Below are positions 1-8,243 of a stretch of 43,061 bases of DNA, in pieces (the stretch's first letter is position 1; the number at the start of each line of letters is the position of its first letter). Source of the DNA: an uncultured Alphaproteobacteria bacterium (lineage in GTDB: Bacteria; Pseudomonadota; Alphaproteobacteria; Rhizobiales; Ancalomicrobiaceae). The position numbers were made by a program, and so were the translations under genes. A model generated the notes under the pieces. The model made no database searches. It was not told the DNA's origin and saw only the letters and a list, made by a program, of their open reading frames with translations. The DNA is taken from the NCBI GenBank assembly GCA_937892955.1, contig CALBKH010000121.1, positions 1 to 43,061 of the forward strand. Reading direction: 5' to 3'.

Positions 1-19
1 CCTACGGAAAGGCGGCCCC

Positions 20-48
20 GTTTAACAGCCGAGCCGCGCCAGGGTCAA
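20..48 (-). promoter_or_regulatory. Sigma-70-type promoter firing out of the left edge
   Basis: On the minus strand a TTGACC -35 element (43-48) is followed by exactly 17 bp and a TTAAAC -10 element (20-25). This is the best consensus promoter I see in the window. It lies downstream of the XRE gene and its terminator, so it should drive a gene beyond base 1. In related Rhizobiales that gene is often metK, but this is inference from synteny. Confidence 0.55.
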
Positions 49-95
49 GCCGAACGGGTCGTCACCACGGCGAGAAGAAAGGCGATCCGAACGTA

Positions 96-128
96 GAACG
101 CCCGGGGTCCGTCGACCACCGGGCGTTC
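96..128 (-). terminator. Hairpin downstream of the XRE regulator
   Basis: A perfect 10-bp inverted repeat (96-105 with 119-128, arm GAACGCCCGG) with a 13-nt loop lies 35 bp past the stop codon of the XRE gene on the minus strand. No strong T run follows (TACGTT), so termination is likely but not proven. Confidence 0.5.
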
Positions 129-163
129 GTCGATCACGATGTCTCGAGCGACATCTTCGCGCG

Positions 164-580
164 TCACTCGTCCTCGTCGCCGGCCATCGCCTTGACGAGT
201 TCGACCACCTTGCGGCGCTGCTTGGGATCCTTGATACGGATGAAGGCCTTGTTCAGCGCCAGACCTTCCGACGACGACAGGAAGTCGACGACATAGGAGG
301 TCGAAGCCTGATCCTCGAAGCCCTGGTCGCCGGCAACGGGAGCGAGGCCCGGGGCATCTTCGAAGAAGAAGGCGACCGGAACAGAAAGCACTCGCGCGAT
401 CGCCTGCAGCCGGCTGGCCCCGATACGATTGGTGCCCTTCTCGTACTTCTGGATCTGCTGGAAAGTGATTCCAAGATGTTCGCCGAGCTTCTCCTGGCTC
501 ATTCCGAGCATCATACGCCGCAACCTGACACGACTGCCGACGTGAATATCGATCGGATTCGGGGATTTCTTGCTGGCCAT
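164..580 (-). CDS. XRE-family helix-turn-helix transcriptional regulator
   Basis: A 138-residue cytoplasmic DNA-binding protein. Residues about 15-70 form a Cro/CI-type helix-turn-helix, with the pattern R-x-R-R-x-M-x-G-M-S-Q-E-x-L-G and the recognition region TFQQIQKYEKGTNR. After it come an FFFED segment and an acidic C-terminal tail rich in Lys, Asp and Glu, the usual build of the short XRE regulators found next to lnt and metK in Rhizobiales. The ATG is preceded by an AAAGGTG ribosome binding site. The gene follows lnt on the same strand after a 227-bp gap that must hold its promoter, though I could not assign convincing -35/-10 boxes. The DNA target and any ligand cannot be told from sequence. 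Confidence 0.88.
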   Translation of the reverse strand: MASKKSPNPIDIHVGSRVRLRRMMLGMSQEKLGEHLGITFQQIQKYEKGTNRIGASRLQAIARVLSVPVAFFFEDAPGLAPVAGDQGFEDQASTSYVVDFLSSSEGLALNKAFIRIKDPKQRRKVVELVKAMAGDEDE

Positions 581-807
581 ATCGGCACCTTTTTGTCATT
601 TACCGGTTTTATGGGACAGGTCGTGCCGCTCCGATCTGCGCCGGTTACGACATCTGGTCCGGAGGATCACCTAGATCCCGAAGAGCACGCCATCCATCGT
701 GGCGATCTCGACCGGGACATCCGAACGAGGCGGTTTCGACCCTGACCTGTCCATCCGGTCCACCGCACACCGAACATTGTGATCGGGGACGGGTCGTGTC
801 AACGCTC

Positions 808-2484
808 TTACTCGAACGTTCGGTTACGTCTTCTATAAAGAATTGCCGCCAAGGCGATCGTTACGAGTACCCAGGCGATCTTCTCACCCCAACGCGAAGC
901 GACCGTCGGCGGTGCCGGACGCGGCAGGTCGAAATCCAGGGCGCCGACCGCGCCGAGCGTCAGCCGTGCGACGACCCGGCCGAGCGGATCGACGGCGGCG
1001 GAGACGCCGTTGTTGGCGGCGCGCACCAGCGGCAGTCCCTCTTCGACGGCGCGTAGCCGGGCCTGATGGTAGTGCTGCCAGGGCCCCGGGGTCAGGCCGT
1101 ACCAGGCATCGTTGGTGACGTTGAGGATCCATTCGGGGCGACGGGCGGGATCGATCACCTCGCCGGGGAAGATCACCTCGTAGCAGACCAGCGCCGCGAA
1201 GGGCGGCGTGCCGGGGATCTCGACGGTGCGACGCCGCGGGCCGGGCGTGAAGCCGCCGCGCAGGTGGGTGAGCTGGCGCAGGCCGAGGCTCTCGGCGACA
1301 TCCTGGAACGGCAGATACTCGCCGAAGGGGACGAGATGGACCTTGTCGTAGGCGGCGAGCACCTCGGCGCCGGGACCGAGTGCGAAGATCGAATTGTACC
1401 AGCGCGCCCGGGTCTCGCCGGCCGAGGGCGCTTCGACCCGGACGGCGCCGGTCAGGAGGGTGGTGCGGTCGCCGATCAGTTCGGCGATGGTGGAGAGCGC
1501 CCAGGGTTCGTCGGTGAGGACGAAGGGGAAGGCCGATTCCGGCCACACCAGATGGGTGATGCCGGCCGGCAGGCGGCCGGCGCCGTGGGCCGACGCCATG
1601 GTCCCGGCGGAGAGGCCGGGTCGGAGGTCGCTCGCCAGCGCACCGCCGGCCGGTGCGCCGCGCACCGGGCCGGCCGAGAGCTCGGCATAGCGCTCGACCG
1701 TTTCGGTCTTGAACTCCGGCTTCCACTTCTTCCACTGGTCGATCGCCGGCTGGACGATGCGGAAGCGGACGCCGGGAACGGATTCGGTCGGGGTCAGAGC
1801 GAGGCGAACGACGCCGAAGCCGACGACGGCGACGAGCAGGGCGGTGGCGGCGGCGAAGAAGCGGCGATCGGCGCGATCGCCACGCGCCAGCACCGCCGGG
1901 GCGGCGAAGATCGGAACGGCGAGGAGCGTCAGACCGTAGCCGCCGACCAGTGCGGCGACCTGCATCATCGGGCCGTTGGCGGCGAGGCCGTAGCCGACGA
2001 GGTTCCAGGGGAAGCCGGTGAGCACGTGGCCGCGCGCCCAGTCGGCGAGGAAGAAACCGATCGTCAGGGCGACGATACGGCCGGGGCCGTCCGACCACAG
2101 GAGACGGGCGATCGCGGTCGCGATCCCGTGGAACAGGCCGAGGCCGATCGACAGGAAGGCGAGAGCGAAGGGGATCATCCAGCCGAACTGGGCGAGATCG
2201 ACGGTGAAGGCGGCGCCGATCCACCACAGGCCGGCGAGGAACCATCCGGTTCCGAAGGCCCAGCCGACCCGGAAGGCCGGGCCGAGGCGAGCGAGCGCGC
2301 CGGTCTTCTTCAGCTCCACCGCGCCGTCGAGCGCCCACACCAGGACGGGGAAGGAGATCCACAACACCGGGAAGACGTGGAACGGCGCCTGAGCGAGGGC
2401 GGCGAGCGCGCCGGCGCCGGCGACCACCAGGGTCCGTCGCCAGCCCCAGAGCAGGGTCACGCCGTGGGAGAACCGTTCGAGCAT
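808..2484 (-). CDS. lnt: Apolipoprotein N-acyltransferase
   Basis: This inner-membrane enzyme transfers an acyl chain from phospholipid to the N-terminal cysteine of apolipoproteins, the last step of lipoprotein maturation. The protein has 558 residues. Residues about 1-230 are hydrophobic and contain the usual N-terminal membrane helices. A periplasmic nitrilase-fold domain follows (about 240-510), then a final helix before a basic tail. The Glu-Lys-Cys triad is visible: Glu316 in WPESAFP, Lys381 in YDKVHLVPFGEYLPF, and Cys434 in LVCYEVIFPG. A low-complexity Gly/Ala/Pro insert near 272-305 is unusual. GAGGCGG precedes the ATG. It sits about 120 bp after corC on the same strand, a conserved pairing in proteobacteria. 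Confidence 0.96.
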   Translation of the reverse strand: MLERFSHGVTLLWGWRRTLVVAGAGALAALAQAPFHVFPVLWISFPVLVWALDGAVELKKTGALARLGPAFRVGWAFGTGWFLAGLWWIGAAFTVDLAQFGWMIPFALAFLSIGLGLFHGIATAIARLLWSDGPGRIVALTIGFFLADWARGHVLTGFPWNLVGYGLAANGPMMQVAALVGGYGLTLLAVPIFAAPAVLARGDRADRRFFAAATALLVAVVGFGVVRLALTPTESVPGVRFRIVQPAIDQWKKWKPEFKTETVERYAELSAGPVRGAPAGGALASDLRPGLSAGTMASAHGAGRLPAGITHLVWPESAFPFVLTDEPWALSTIAELIGDRTTLLTGAVRVEAPSAGETRARWYNSIFALGPGAEVLAAYDKVHLVPFGEYLPFQDVAESLGLRQLTHLRGGFTPGPRRRTVEIPGTPPFAALVCYEVIFPGEVIDPARRPEWILNVTNDAWYGLTPGPWQHYHQARLRAVEEGLPLVRAANNGVSAAVDPLGRVVARLTLGAVGALDFDLPRPAPPTVASRWGEKIAWVLVTIALAAILYRRRNRTFE

Positions 2485-2604
2485 TCCGCCTCGTTCGAAT
2501 ACGGCCGTGAGCCGGGCCGAATCAGCCGCCGCGTGGGCGGACGCGACCCCATGCGTCGCATTCGCGGCGGTGTCGTGACAACGCCTCGAATGCGCGATCG
2601 GCGA

Positions 2605-3606
2605 TCAGGCGGCGTCGGAGACGACGCGGACGAGGCGCAGGCGCTTGAGGCGACGGGCGTCGGCATCGAGCACTTCGACGGAGAATGCCGGCAATTCCTC
2701 GAGATGCAGCATCTCGCCGACGGTCGGCACACGGCCGACGAGCGACACGACGAGGCCGCCGAGAGTTTCGACCTCCTCGTCGAGACCGAGCCCCGAGAGA
2801 TCGACGCCGACCGCCACGGCGACCTCTTCGAGTTCGGCGCGAGCGTCCGCCACCCATTGGTCCGGACCGGTGGCGACGATCGCCGCGTCCTCCTCGACGT
2901 CGTGCTCGTCCTCGATGTCGCCGACGACCGTCTCGACGATGTCCTCGAGGCTGACGAGACCGTCGACACCGCCGTATTCGTCGATGACCAGCGCCATCTG
3001 GATGCGGTTCTGCTGCATGCGGGCGAGCAGGTCGGTGGCCGGCATCGAGCCGGGGACGAAGAGCACCGGGCGAACCAGACCGGCGTCGGCGAGCCGCACC
3101 GTGAGATCGGCCCGTGCGAGATCGACGGCCGAGGCGCCCGCCGCCGGTTCCTCGACCATCGAGGTGTGGGCGATGTGGCTCATCAGATCGCGGATGTGGA
3201 TCATGCCGACCGCCTCGTCGAGGCTGTCGCGATAGACCGGCATGCGCGAATGGCCGCTGTCCATGAAGCGCAGGACGACCCGGTCGAGCGTCGTATCCTC
3301 GTCGATGCCCTCGATCTCGGCGCGGGCGATCATGACGTCGTCGACGCGGGTCTCGCGCAGCCGCAGGATGTTGCGGATCATCGCCCGTTCTTCGGCCGAG
3401 AAGCCGCCGTCATCGGAAGGCGCGGTCTCCTCGAGGGCGCTCTCGAGATCGGCTCGGAGGGCGGCGGGCGACGATTTCCACCCCACCGCCGTGCGCAATC
3501 GATCGATCCAGCTCTCGGTCGATCGTTCGGAGGCCTCGCCACGGGTCTCGGTCCGTTGCGAACCTTCCCCCGTGGCGCCGGTACTCTGGGAATGCGCGTC
3601 GCTCAT
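2605..3606 (-). CDS. corC: CorC/HlyC-type CBS-domain protein
   Basis: A cytoplasmic 333-residue protein of the CorC (YbeX) type. It has a pair of CBS domains, including the RMPVYRDSLDEAVGMIHIRDL segment split around a GMI turn and a second one with IDEYGGVDGLVSLEDIVE. These are followed by the C-terminal CorC_HlyC (transporter-associated) domain. The N-terminal DUF21 membrane domain of larger paralogues is absent, so this is the short soluble form linked to Mg/Co efflux or envelope ion homeostasis. I chose the ATG at 3606 because the following sequence matches the family. An in-frame ATG at 3696 would add 30 residues of low-complexity sequence and has a weaker ribosome site. The neighbours ybeY (upstream) and lnt (downstream) match the conserved ybeY-corC-lnt order. 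Confidence 0.9.
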   Translation of the reverse strand: MSDAHSQSTGATGEGSQRTETRGEASERSTESWIDRLRTAVGWKSSPAALRADLESALEETAPSDDGGFSAEERAMIRNILRLRETRVDDVMIARAEIEGIDEDTTLDRVVLRFMDSGHSRMPVYRDSLDEAVGMIHIRDLMSHIAHTSMVEEPAAGASAVDLARADLTVRLADAGLVRPVLFVPGSMPATDLLARMQQNRIQMALVIDEYGGVDGLVSLEDIVETVVGDIEDEHDVEEDAAIVATGPDQWVADARAELEEVAVAVGVDLSGLGLDEEVETLGGLVVSLVGRVPTVGEMLHLEELPAFSVEVLDADARRLKRLRLVRVVSDAA

Positions 3607-3740
3607 CTCTCTCGTGTCTCTCGTGGCCGGTCGGTTTCGAACCGGGGTCGGGTCATGGTGCGGCGGGGCGGGCGGGCCTGTCAATTCGTCGGTCATCCGA
3701 GCCGGGGTGCGACTCCCGGTCGCTCGGAGACGCGATCCGA

Positions 3741-4229
3741 TCAGCTCTCCGCGTAGGGGTCGGCGATGCCGAGGCCGGCGAGGATCTCGGTCTCCAGCGC
3801 CTCCATCTCCTCGGCTTCCTCGTCGCTCTCGTGGTCGAAACCGAAGAGGTGCAGGAGGCCGTGGACGAGGAGATGGGTGAAATGGTCCTCGAAGGTCTTC
3901 CCTTCCTCCTCCGCTTCGCGGGCGGTCGTCTCGTGGGCGACGACCACGTCGCCGAGGAGGGGGCCGGGGTCCTCGTCGTCGGCGTCGGCGGCCGGGAAGG
4001 AGAGGACGTTGGTCGGCTCGTCCTTGTCGCGCCAGTCGCGGTTGAGGACGCGGATGCGGGCGTCGTCGGTCAGGACCAGCGACAGCTCGGCATCGTCGGG
4101 GACGATCAGTTCGGGCCGCGCCGCGATCGCCGCGGCCACTTTCTCGGCGAGCGGACGCCAGCGCGCCTCTTCACCCCAGGCGTCGGCCTCGACGGCGATG
4201 TCGACGGCGATGGCGGGGGTGGCGGTCAC
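3741..4229 (-). CDS. ybeY: Endoribonuclease YbeY (16S rRNA maturation, ribosome quality control)
   Basis: A 162-residue single-strand RNase needed for 16S rRNA 3' end processing and 70S quality control. The zinc-binding signature HGLLHLFGFDH is intact near the C-terminus, preceded by the conserved TNVLSFP and GDVVVAHE motifs. The start is the GTG at 4227-4229, which overlaps the TGA of phoH as GTGA. A longer frame running upstream is only the phoH shadow. The overlap implies translational coupling to phoH, as in many proteobacteria where phoH and ybeY are adjacent. Confidence 0.95.
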   Translation of the reverse strand: MTATPAIAVDIAVEADAWGEEARWRPLAEKVAAAIAARPELIVPDDAELSLVLTDDARIRVLNRDWRDKDEPTNVLSFPAADADDEDPGPLLGDVVVAHETTAREAEEEGKTFEDHFTHLLVHGLLHLFGFDHESDEEAEEMEALETEILAGLGIADPYAES

Positions 4230-5404
4230 GAGCGGCCTCCGCCGCCGGGGCGGGTGTCGATGCCGTATTTGTCGCGCAACCCGCGCTCGTTGTCGGCGCG
4301 CATGTCGCGTTCGGCGGCGAGGCGGGCCTCGCGCTCGGCGGCCCAACGCTCGCGTTGTTCGCGCTCGGCGGCGAGCTTGTCGCGCGAGGCGTCGTCGTAG
4401 GCCTTGACGATGCGGGCGACGAGTTCGTGGCGGACCACGTCCTTCTCGGTGAAGTTGACCCGGATCATCCCCTCCATGCCGGAGAGGATCTCCAGCGCGT
4501 CGACGAGGCCCGAGCGGGTGCCGGACGGCAGGTCGACCTGGGTCGGGTCGCCGGTGACGATCATCTTGGAGTTCTCGCCCAGCCGGGTGAGGAACATCTT
4601 CATCTGCATGGTCGTGCAGTTCTGCGCCTCGTCGAGCAGCACCACGGCGTTGGAGAGGGTGCGGCCGCGCATGAAGGCGAGCGGCGCCACTTCGATCATG
4701 CCGGACTGCAGCCCGCGCTCGACCTTCTCGGCCGGCATCATGTCGTAGAGCGCGTCGTAGAGCGGGCGCAGGTAGGGGTCGACCTTCTCCTTCATGTCGC
4801 CGGGCAGGAAGCCGAGCCGTTCGCCGGCCTCGACCGCCGGCCGCGACAGGATCAGCCGATCGACGTCGCCGCGCTCGATCAGGGCGGCGGCATAGGCGAC
4901 GGCGAGATAGGTCTTGCCGGTGCCGGCCGGGCCGATGCCGAAGACGAGGTCGGAGCGTCCCATGGCGCGGACATAGGCGTCCTGGGCCGGGGTGCGCGCC
5001 GAAACCGTTTTGCGGCGGGTGGAGATGGTGGCCGGAGTGAAGCGGGCCTTGGGCTCGAGGGTCGGCAGCGGCAGCTGCTCCTCTTCCGCCTCGGCCATGC
5101 GAATGGCGCCGTCGACGTCGCCGGGATGGATCTCGAGGCCGGATTGCAAGCGCTCCCACAGGCTCTCGAGCACCCGGCGGGCGGCTTCGCAGGCCTCGTG
5201 GCCGCCCTTCACCGTCACCTGATTGCCGTGGGCGACGAGGGTGACGTGCAGCCGGCGCTCGATCTCGGCGAGGTTCTGATCGAACTGGCCGAAGAGATCG
5301 GAGACCAACCGGTTGTCGTCGAAGGCGAGGACCACGTGGGTCAGATCCGAGGCATGGCCGGTCACCGGGAAATTCGCAGACGGCGGGCGCTCGGGTGTGG
5401 TCAA
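4226..5404 (-). CDS. phoH: PhoH-family ATPase
   Basis: A 392-residue cytoplasmic P-loop ATPase with a predicted role in RNA metabolism with YbeY. Walker A is GPAGTGKT at residues 158-165, and a Walker B-like LLDEAQ lies near 256-261. Residues 20-70 resemble the KH-like N-terminus of PhoH. The C-terminal 50 residues are a charged Arg/Glu-rich helix ending in a Gly-rich tail. The start is a TTG at 5404 that overlaps the TGA of miaB as TTGA. It is supported by a GAGGAG ribosome site 8 bases upstream and by the protein continuing without a better start. E. coli phoH is phosphate-starvation inducible; a PHO-box-like repeat lies upstream of the miaB-phoH-ybeY unit. Confidence 0.94.
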   Translation of the reverse strand: MTTPERPPSANFPVTGHASDLTHVVLAFDDNRLVSDLFGQFDQNLAEIERRLHVTLVAHGNQVTVKGGHEACEAARRVLESLWERLQSGLEIHPGDVDGAIRMAEAEEEQLPLPTLEPKARFTPATISTRRKTVSARTPAQDAYVRAMGRSDLVFGIGPAGTGKTYLAVAYAAALIERGDVDRLILSRPAVEAGERLGFLPGDMKEKVDPYLRPLYDALYDMMPAEKVERGLQSGMIEVAPLAFMRGRTLSNAVVLLDEAQNCTTMQMKMFLTRLGENSKMIVTGDPTQVDLPSGTRSGLVDALEILSGMEGMIRVNFTEKDVVRHELVARIVKAYDDASRDKLAAEREQRERWAAEREARLAAERDMRADNERGLRDKYGIDTRPGGGGRS

Positions 5405-6783
5405 CGGAGATCTCCTCGGGGGTGAGGGGCCGGCGGGTCGACCAGCACGGCGGAGAGCGAATTGGCGCCGACGGCGTCGATGCGAACCGGCACGATGCGG
5501 CCGAGAAGCTCGGCCGGCGCCTCGACGTGGACCGCCTGGAGCCAGGGCGAACGGCCGCCGAGCTGGCCCTTCTTGCGGCCCGGCTTCTCGAACAGCACGT
5601 CCATCACCATGCCGAGGCGCGACGCGTTGAAATCGGCGGACTGGCGATCGATCAGGGCCTGGAGACGGTGGAGCCGCTCGACCTTGACGGCGTCGGCCAG
5701 CTGGTCGGTCTTGGCCGCCGCCGGGGTGCCGGGGCGGGCGGAATATTTGAAGGTGAAGGCGGAGGCGTAGCCGACCTCCTCGACGAGCCGCAGCGTCGCC
5801 CGGAAATCCTCTTCCGTTTCGCCGGGGAAGCCGACGATGAAATCGCCGGACATGGCGATGTCGGGACGGGCGGCGCGGATGCGCTCGACGAGGCGGAGAT
5901 AGTCGGCGGCGGTGTGGCGGCGGTTCATCGCAGCGAGGATGCGGTCGGAACCGGACTGCACCGGCAGGTGCAGCCAGGGCATCAGCTGCGGCAGATCGCG
6001 ATGGGCTTCGATCAGGTCGTCGCTCATGTCGCGGGGATGCGAGGTGGTGTAGCGGATGCGGTCGAGGCCGGGCACTTCGGCGAGGCGGCGCACCAGTCGG
6101 CCCAGGCTCCAGGCCTCTCCGTCGGGTCCCGCCCCGTGATAGCCGTTGACGTTCTGGCCGAGCAGCGTCACCTCCCGCACCCCGGCTTCGGCGAGGCGCT
6201 CGGCCTCGGCGACGATGCGGTCGACCGGTCGCGAGGTCTCGACGCCACGGGTGTAGGGGACGACGCAGAAGGTGCAGAACTTGTCGCAGCCCTCCTGCAC
6301 GGTGAGGAAGGCGGTGAGGCCGCGGGCGACCGTCTTCGCCCGCGAGGCGGGAGCGAGATGGTCGAACTTGTCCTCGACCGGAAACTCGGTCTCGACGACG
6401 CGCGAGCCGTTGTCGGCGCGGGTCAGGATCTCCGGCAGGCGGTGATAACTCTGCGGGCCGAAGACCATGTCGACGACGGGGGCGCGGCGGGCGATCTCGA
6501 CGCCTTCGGCCTGGGCGACGCAGCCGGCGACGGCGACCATCAGTTTCTCGCCGCGTTCGGCCTTCTCGCCTTTGAGAACGCGCAGCCGGCCGAGTTCGGA
6601 ATAGACCTTCTCCGACGCCTTCTCACGGATGTGGCAGGTGTTGAGGATGACGAGATCCGCCTCCTCGGCGCTCGCCGCCTCGACCCAACCGTTCGGCGCC
6701 AGGGTGTCCGCCATACGCTCGCTGTCGTAGACGTTCATCTGGCAGCCGTAGGTCTTGAGAAAGACTTTCCTGTCGTCGCTCAT
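5401..6783 (-). CDS. miaB: tRNA-2-methylthio-N6-dimethylallyladenosine synthase
   Basis: A radical-SAM methylthiotransferase that adds the 2-methylthio group to i6A37 of tRNAs reading UNN codons. In the 460-residue form, the N-terminal UPF0004 domain carries the three auxiliary-cluster cysteines (Cys14, Cys50, Cys88). The radical-SAM motif is C167-xxx-C171-xx-C174, and a TRAM-like region ends the protein. I chose ATG 6783 (MSDDRK...) because the conserved KTYGCQMN motif starts 10 residues later and GGAAGG lies just upstream. An upstream in-frame start at 6897 would add 38 poorly conserved residues. It heads the tightly overlapped miaB-phoH-ybeY set. Confidence 0.95.
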   Translation of the reverse strand: MSDDRKVFLKTYGCQMNVYDSERMADTLAPNGWVEAASAEEADLVILNTCHIREKASEKVYSELGRLRVLKGEKAERGEKLMVAVAGCVAQAEGVEIARRAPVVDMVFGPQSYHRLPEILTRADNGSRVVETEFPVEDKFDHLAPASRAKTVARGLTAFLTVQEGCDKFCTFCVVPYTRGVETSRPVDRIVAEAERLAEAGVREVTLLGQNVNGYHGAGPDGEAWSLGRLVRRLAEVPGLDRIRYTTSHPRDMSDDLIEAHRDLPQLMPWLHLPVQSGSDRILAAMNRRHTAADYLRLVERIRAARPDIAMSGDFIVGFPGETEEDFRATLRLVEEVGYASAFTFKYSARPGTPAAAKTDQLADAVKVERLHRLQALIDRQSADFNASRLGMVMDVLFEKPGRKKGQLGGRSPWLQAVHVEAPAELLGRIVPVRIDAVGANSLSAVLVDPPAPHPRGDLR

Positions 6784-6940
6784 CTCACCTTCCGCGAGGG
6801 TCCCCGGCGGATCGCCTCGCACCACGCTCGATACCCGCATCGTCTTTCGCTCCACCCACGACACGCGACGCGTCGACGGGGGAGCGATCGTCGCCACCTC
6901 TAGCGCGGATCACGGACCTCGAGAACAACAATCCGCGGCG

Positions 6941-6958
6941 ATGACGCTGCGATGACGT
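6941..6958 (-). promoter_or_regulatory. PHO-box-like direct repeat upstream of miaB-phoH
   Basis: On the minus strand ACGTCAT-CGCA-GCGTCAT forms two 7-bp units with an 11-bp period, the spacing of PhoB half-sites (consensus CTGTCAT, 5/7 each). It lies between the stop of the PlsC/OlsA gene and the miaB start, 158 bases before the ATG. It shares the 11-mer CTGCGATGACG with the stronger array before olsB. There are only two units, so this could be chance. Confidence 0.3.
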
Positions 6959-6961
6959 TCG

Positions 6962-7744
6962 TCACGGCCTCAGCGCGGCGAGAAGGTCACGGCGGACGGT
7001 GGCTTCGAGGTCGGCGGCGAGTTTCTTGCGGTTGGTGGTCTCGTCGAAGGGCAGCGCTTCGCCCCAGATCACTTCGACGTCGAGGCCGCCGGCGAGGAAG
7101 ATGCCCCAGAGATGGCCGGGCAGCTCGGTGTCGCCGTACCAGCCGACGCGGGCGCGTTCGGCGCGGCCGATCGGCAGGCCGCCGAGGCGCTTGTAGGCGA
7201 CGGTCAGCGGCTGCACCCAGACGCGTTCGTGGCCGCCGTGGAGGATGGCGTTGCGCGCCGCGCCGAGAAGCGCCGAGCGGAAGGGCAGCACCTCGTCGCC
7301 GCGCCAGGAGGTGCCTTCGGGGAAGAGCACCATGCAGTCGCCGTCGGCGAGGCGTCCGCCGAGTTCGCTCGCCGCCGAGCCGGTGGCGGTGCGACGGGTG
7401 CGGTCGACGAAGACGGTGCGTTGCAGCTTGGCGAAGAGGCCGAAGAGCGGCCAATCGGCCACTTCGGCTTTTGCGACGAAGGAGATCGGCATCAGCGAAG
7501 CGATGACCGGGATGTCGAGCCAGGAGGAGTGGTTGGGCGTGACCAGGAGCGGCCGGTCGGTGACCGGCGCGCCGGTGATGCGGATGCGGGTGGCGAGCGC
7601 CTCGAGGGCGCGGCGATGCCACCAGACGGGCAGTGTCGACGCCAGCCGCCAGTTCGCCCGGACCGCCAGCATCTGCAACGGCAGGGCCACCGCGGTGATC
7701 GCCGTCAATCTGGTCAGGGCCACCGCGGCGGCGAGGCGTCTCAT
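6962..7744 (-). CDS. olsA: PlsC-family acyltransferase, probably lyso-ornithine lipid O-acyltransferase OlsA
   Basis: A 260-residue membrane-associated acyltransferase of the PlsC family. The catalytic motif NHSSWLD (His72, Asp77) and the acceptor-binding motif FPEGT (141-145) are intact, and a hydrophobic segment near residues 5-30 should anchor it. The family includes general 1-acylglycerol-3-phosphate acyltransferases and OlsA, which acylates lyso-ornithine lipid. In Sinorhizobium, as I recall, the PlsC-like gene in this position between fur and miaB is olsA. An olsB homologue lies 16 kb away in this window, which supports OlsA. Sequence alone does not exclude a general PlsC. It starts 4 bp after the fur stop, so the two are co-transcribed. 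Confidence 0.85.
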   Translation of the reverse strand: MRRLAAAVALTRLTAITAVALPLQMLAVRANWRLASTLPVWWHRRALEALATRIRITGAPVTDRPLLVTPNHSSWLDIPVIASLMPISFVAKAEVADWPLFGLFAKLQRTVFVDRTRRTATGSAASELGGRLADGDCMVLFPEGTSWRGDEVLPFRSALLGAARNAILHGGHERVWVQPLTVAYKRLGGLPIGRAERARVGWYGDTELPGHLWGIFLAGGLDVEVIWGEALPFDETTNRKKLAADLEATVRRDLLAALRP

Positions 7745-7748
7745 CGGG

Positions 7749-8207
7749 TCACGACTGGTCGTCGTCGAGCGGCACGCCGTAGAGCTCGAGCCGGTGATCG
7801 ACGAGCTTGAAACCGAGTTCGCGGGCGATCAGCTGCTGCAGCTTCTCGATGTCGGAGTTGCGGAATTCGACCACTTTGCCGGACCGGAGATCGATCAGAT
7901 GGTCGTGATGGTCGTCCGACACGGTCTCGTAGCGCGAGCGGCCGTCGCGGAAGTCGTGGCGCTCGATGATGCCGGTGTCCTCGAACAGCTTCACCGTTCG
8001 ATAGACGGTGGAGATCGAGATGCGCTTGTCGATCGCCGCGGCGCGTCGATGCAGCTCCTCGACGTCGGGATGATCGAGCGAGGTCTCGATGACGCGGGCG
8101 ATGACGCGACGCTGGTCGGTCATGCGCATACCGGCGGCGACGCACCGATCCTCGAGGGCGGTGTCGTCGGTGTGAGCTTCGCCTTCGGCGTTGGTCGTTC
8201 GGGTCAC
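7749..8207 (-). CDS. Fur-family metalloregulator (Fur/Mur type)
   Basis: A 152-residue winged-helix repressor. The DNA-binding domain covers about residues 20-85 and includes RISISTVYRTVKLFEDTGII. The metal and dimerisation domain follows, with the HHDHLID motif at 100-106. There are no CxxC pairs (only Cys22), so the structural zinc site of E. coli Fur is missing. The ending LVDHRLELYGVPL is typical of alphaproteobacterial Fur/Mur proteins, which in rhizobia sense manganese rather than iron. Metal identity is therefore inferred, not shown. It lies 36 bp after rimI and 4 bp before olsA. Confidence 0.92.
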   Translation of the reverse strand: MTRTTNAEGEAHTDDTALEDRCVAAGMRMTDQRRVIARVIETSLDHPDVEELHRRAAAIDKRISISTVYRTVKLFEDTGIIERHDFRDGRSRYETVSDDHHDHLIDLRSGKVVEFRNSDIEKLQQLIARELGFKLVDHRLELYGVPLDDDQS

Positions 8208-8243
8208 GGGCGACCTCCTGTAACGGGGGCGATGGATTCGCGA

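Noticed and set aside
45..599. 184-codon leftward frame over the XRE gene
   Set aside because: It overlaps the XRE gene in another frame; composition is Arg-rich and it has no motif.
1066..3756. 896-codon rightward frame over lnt and corC
   Set aside because: Antisense shadow of two well-supported genes, with biased composition and no motifs.
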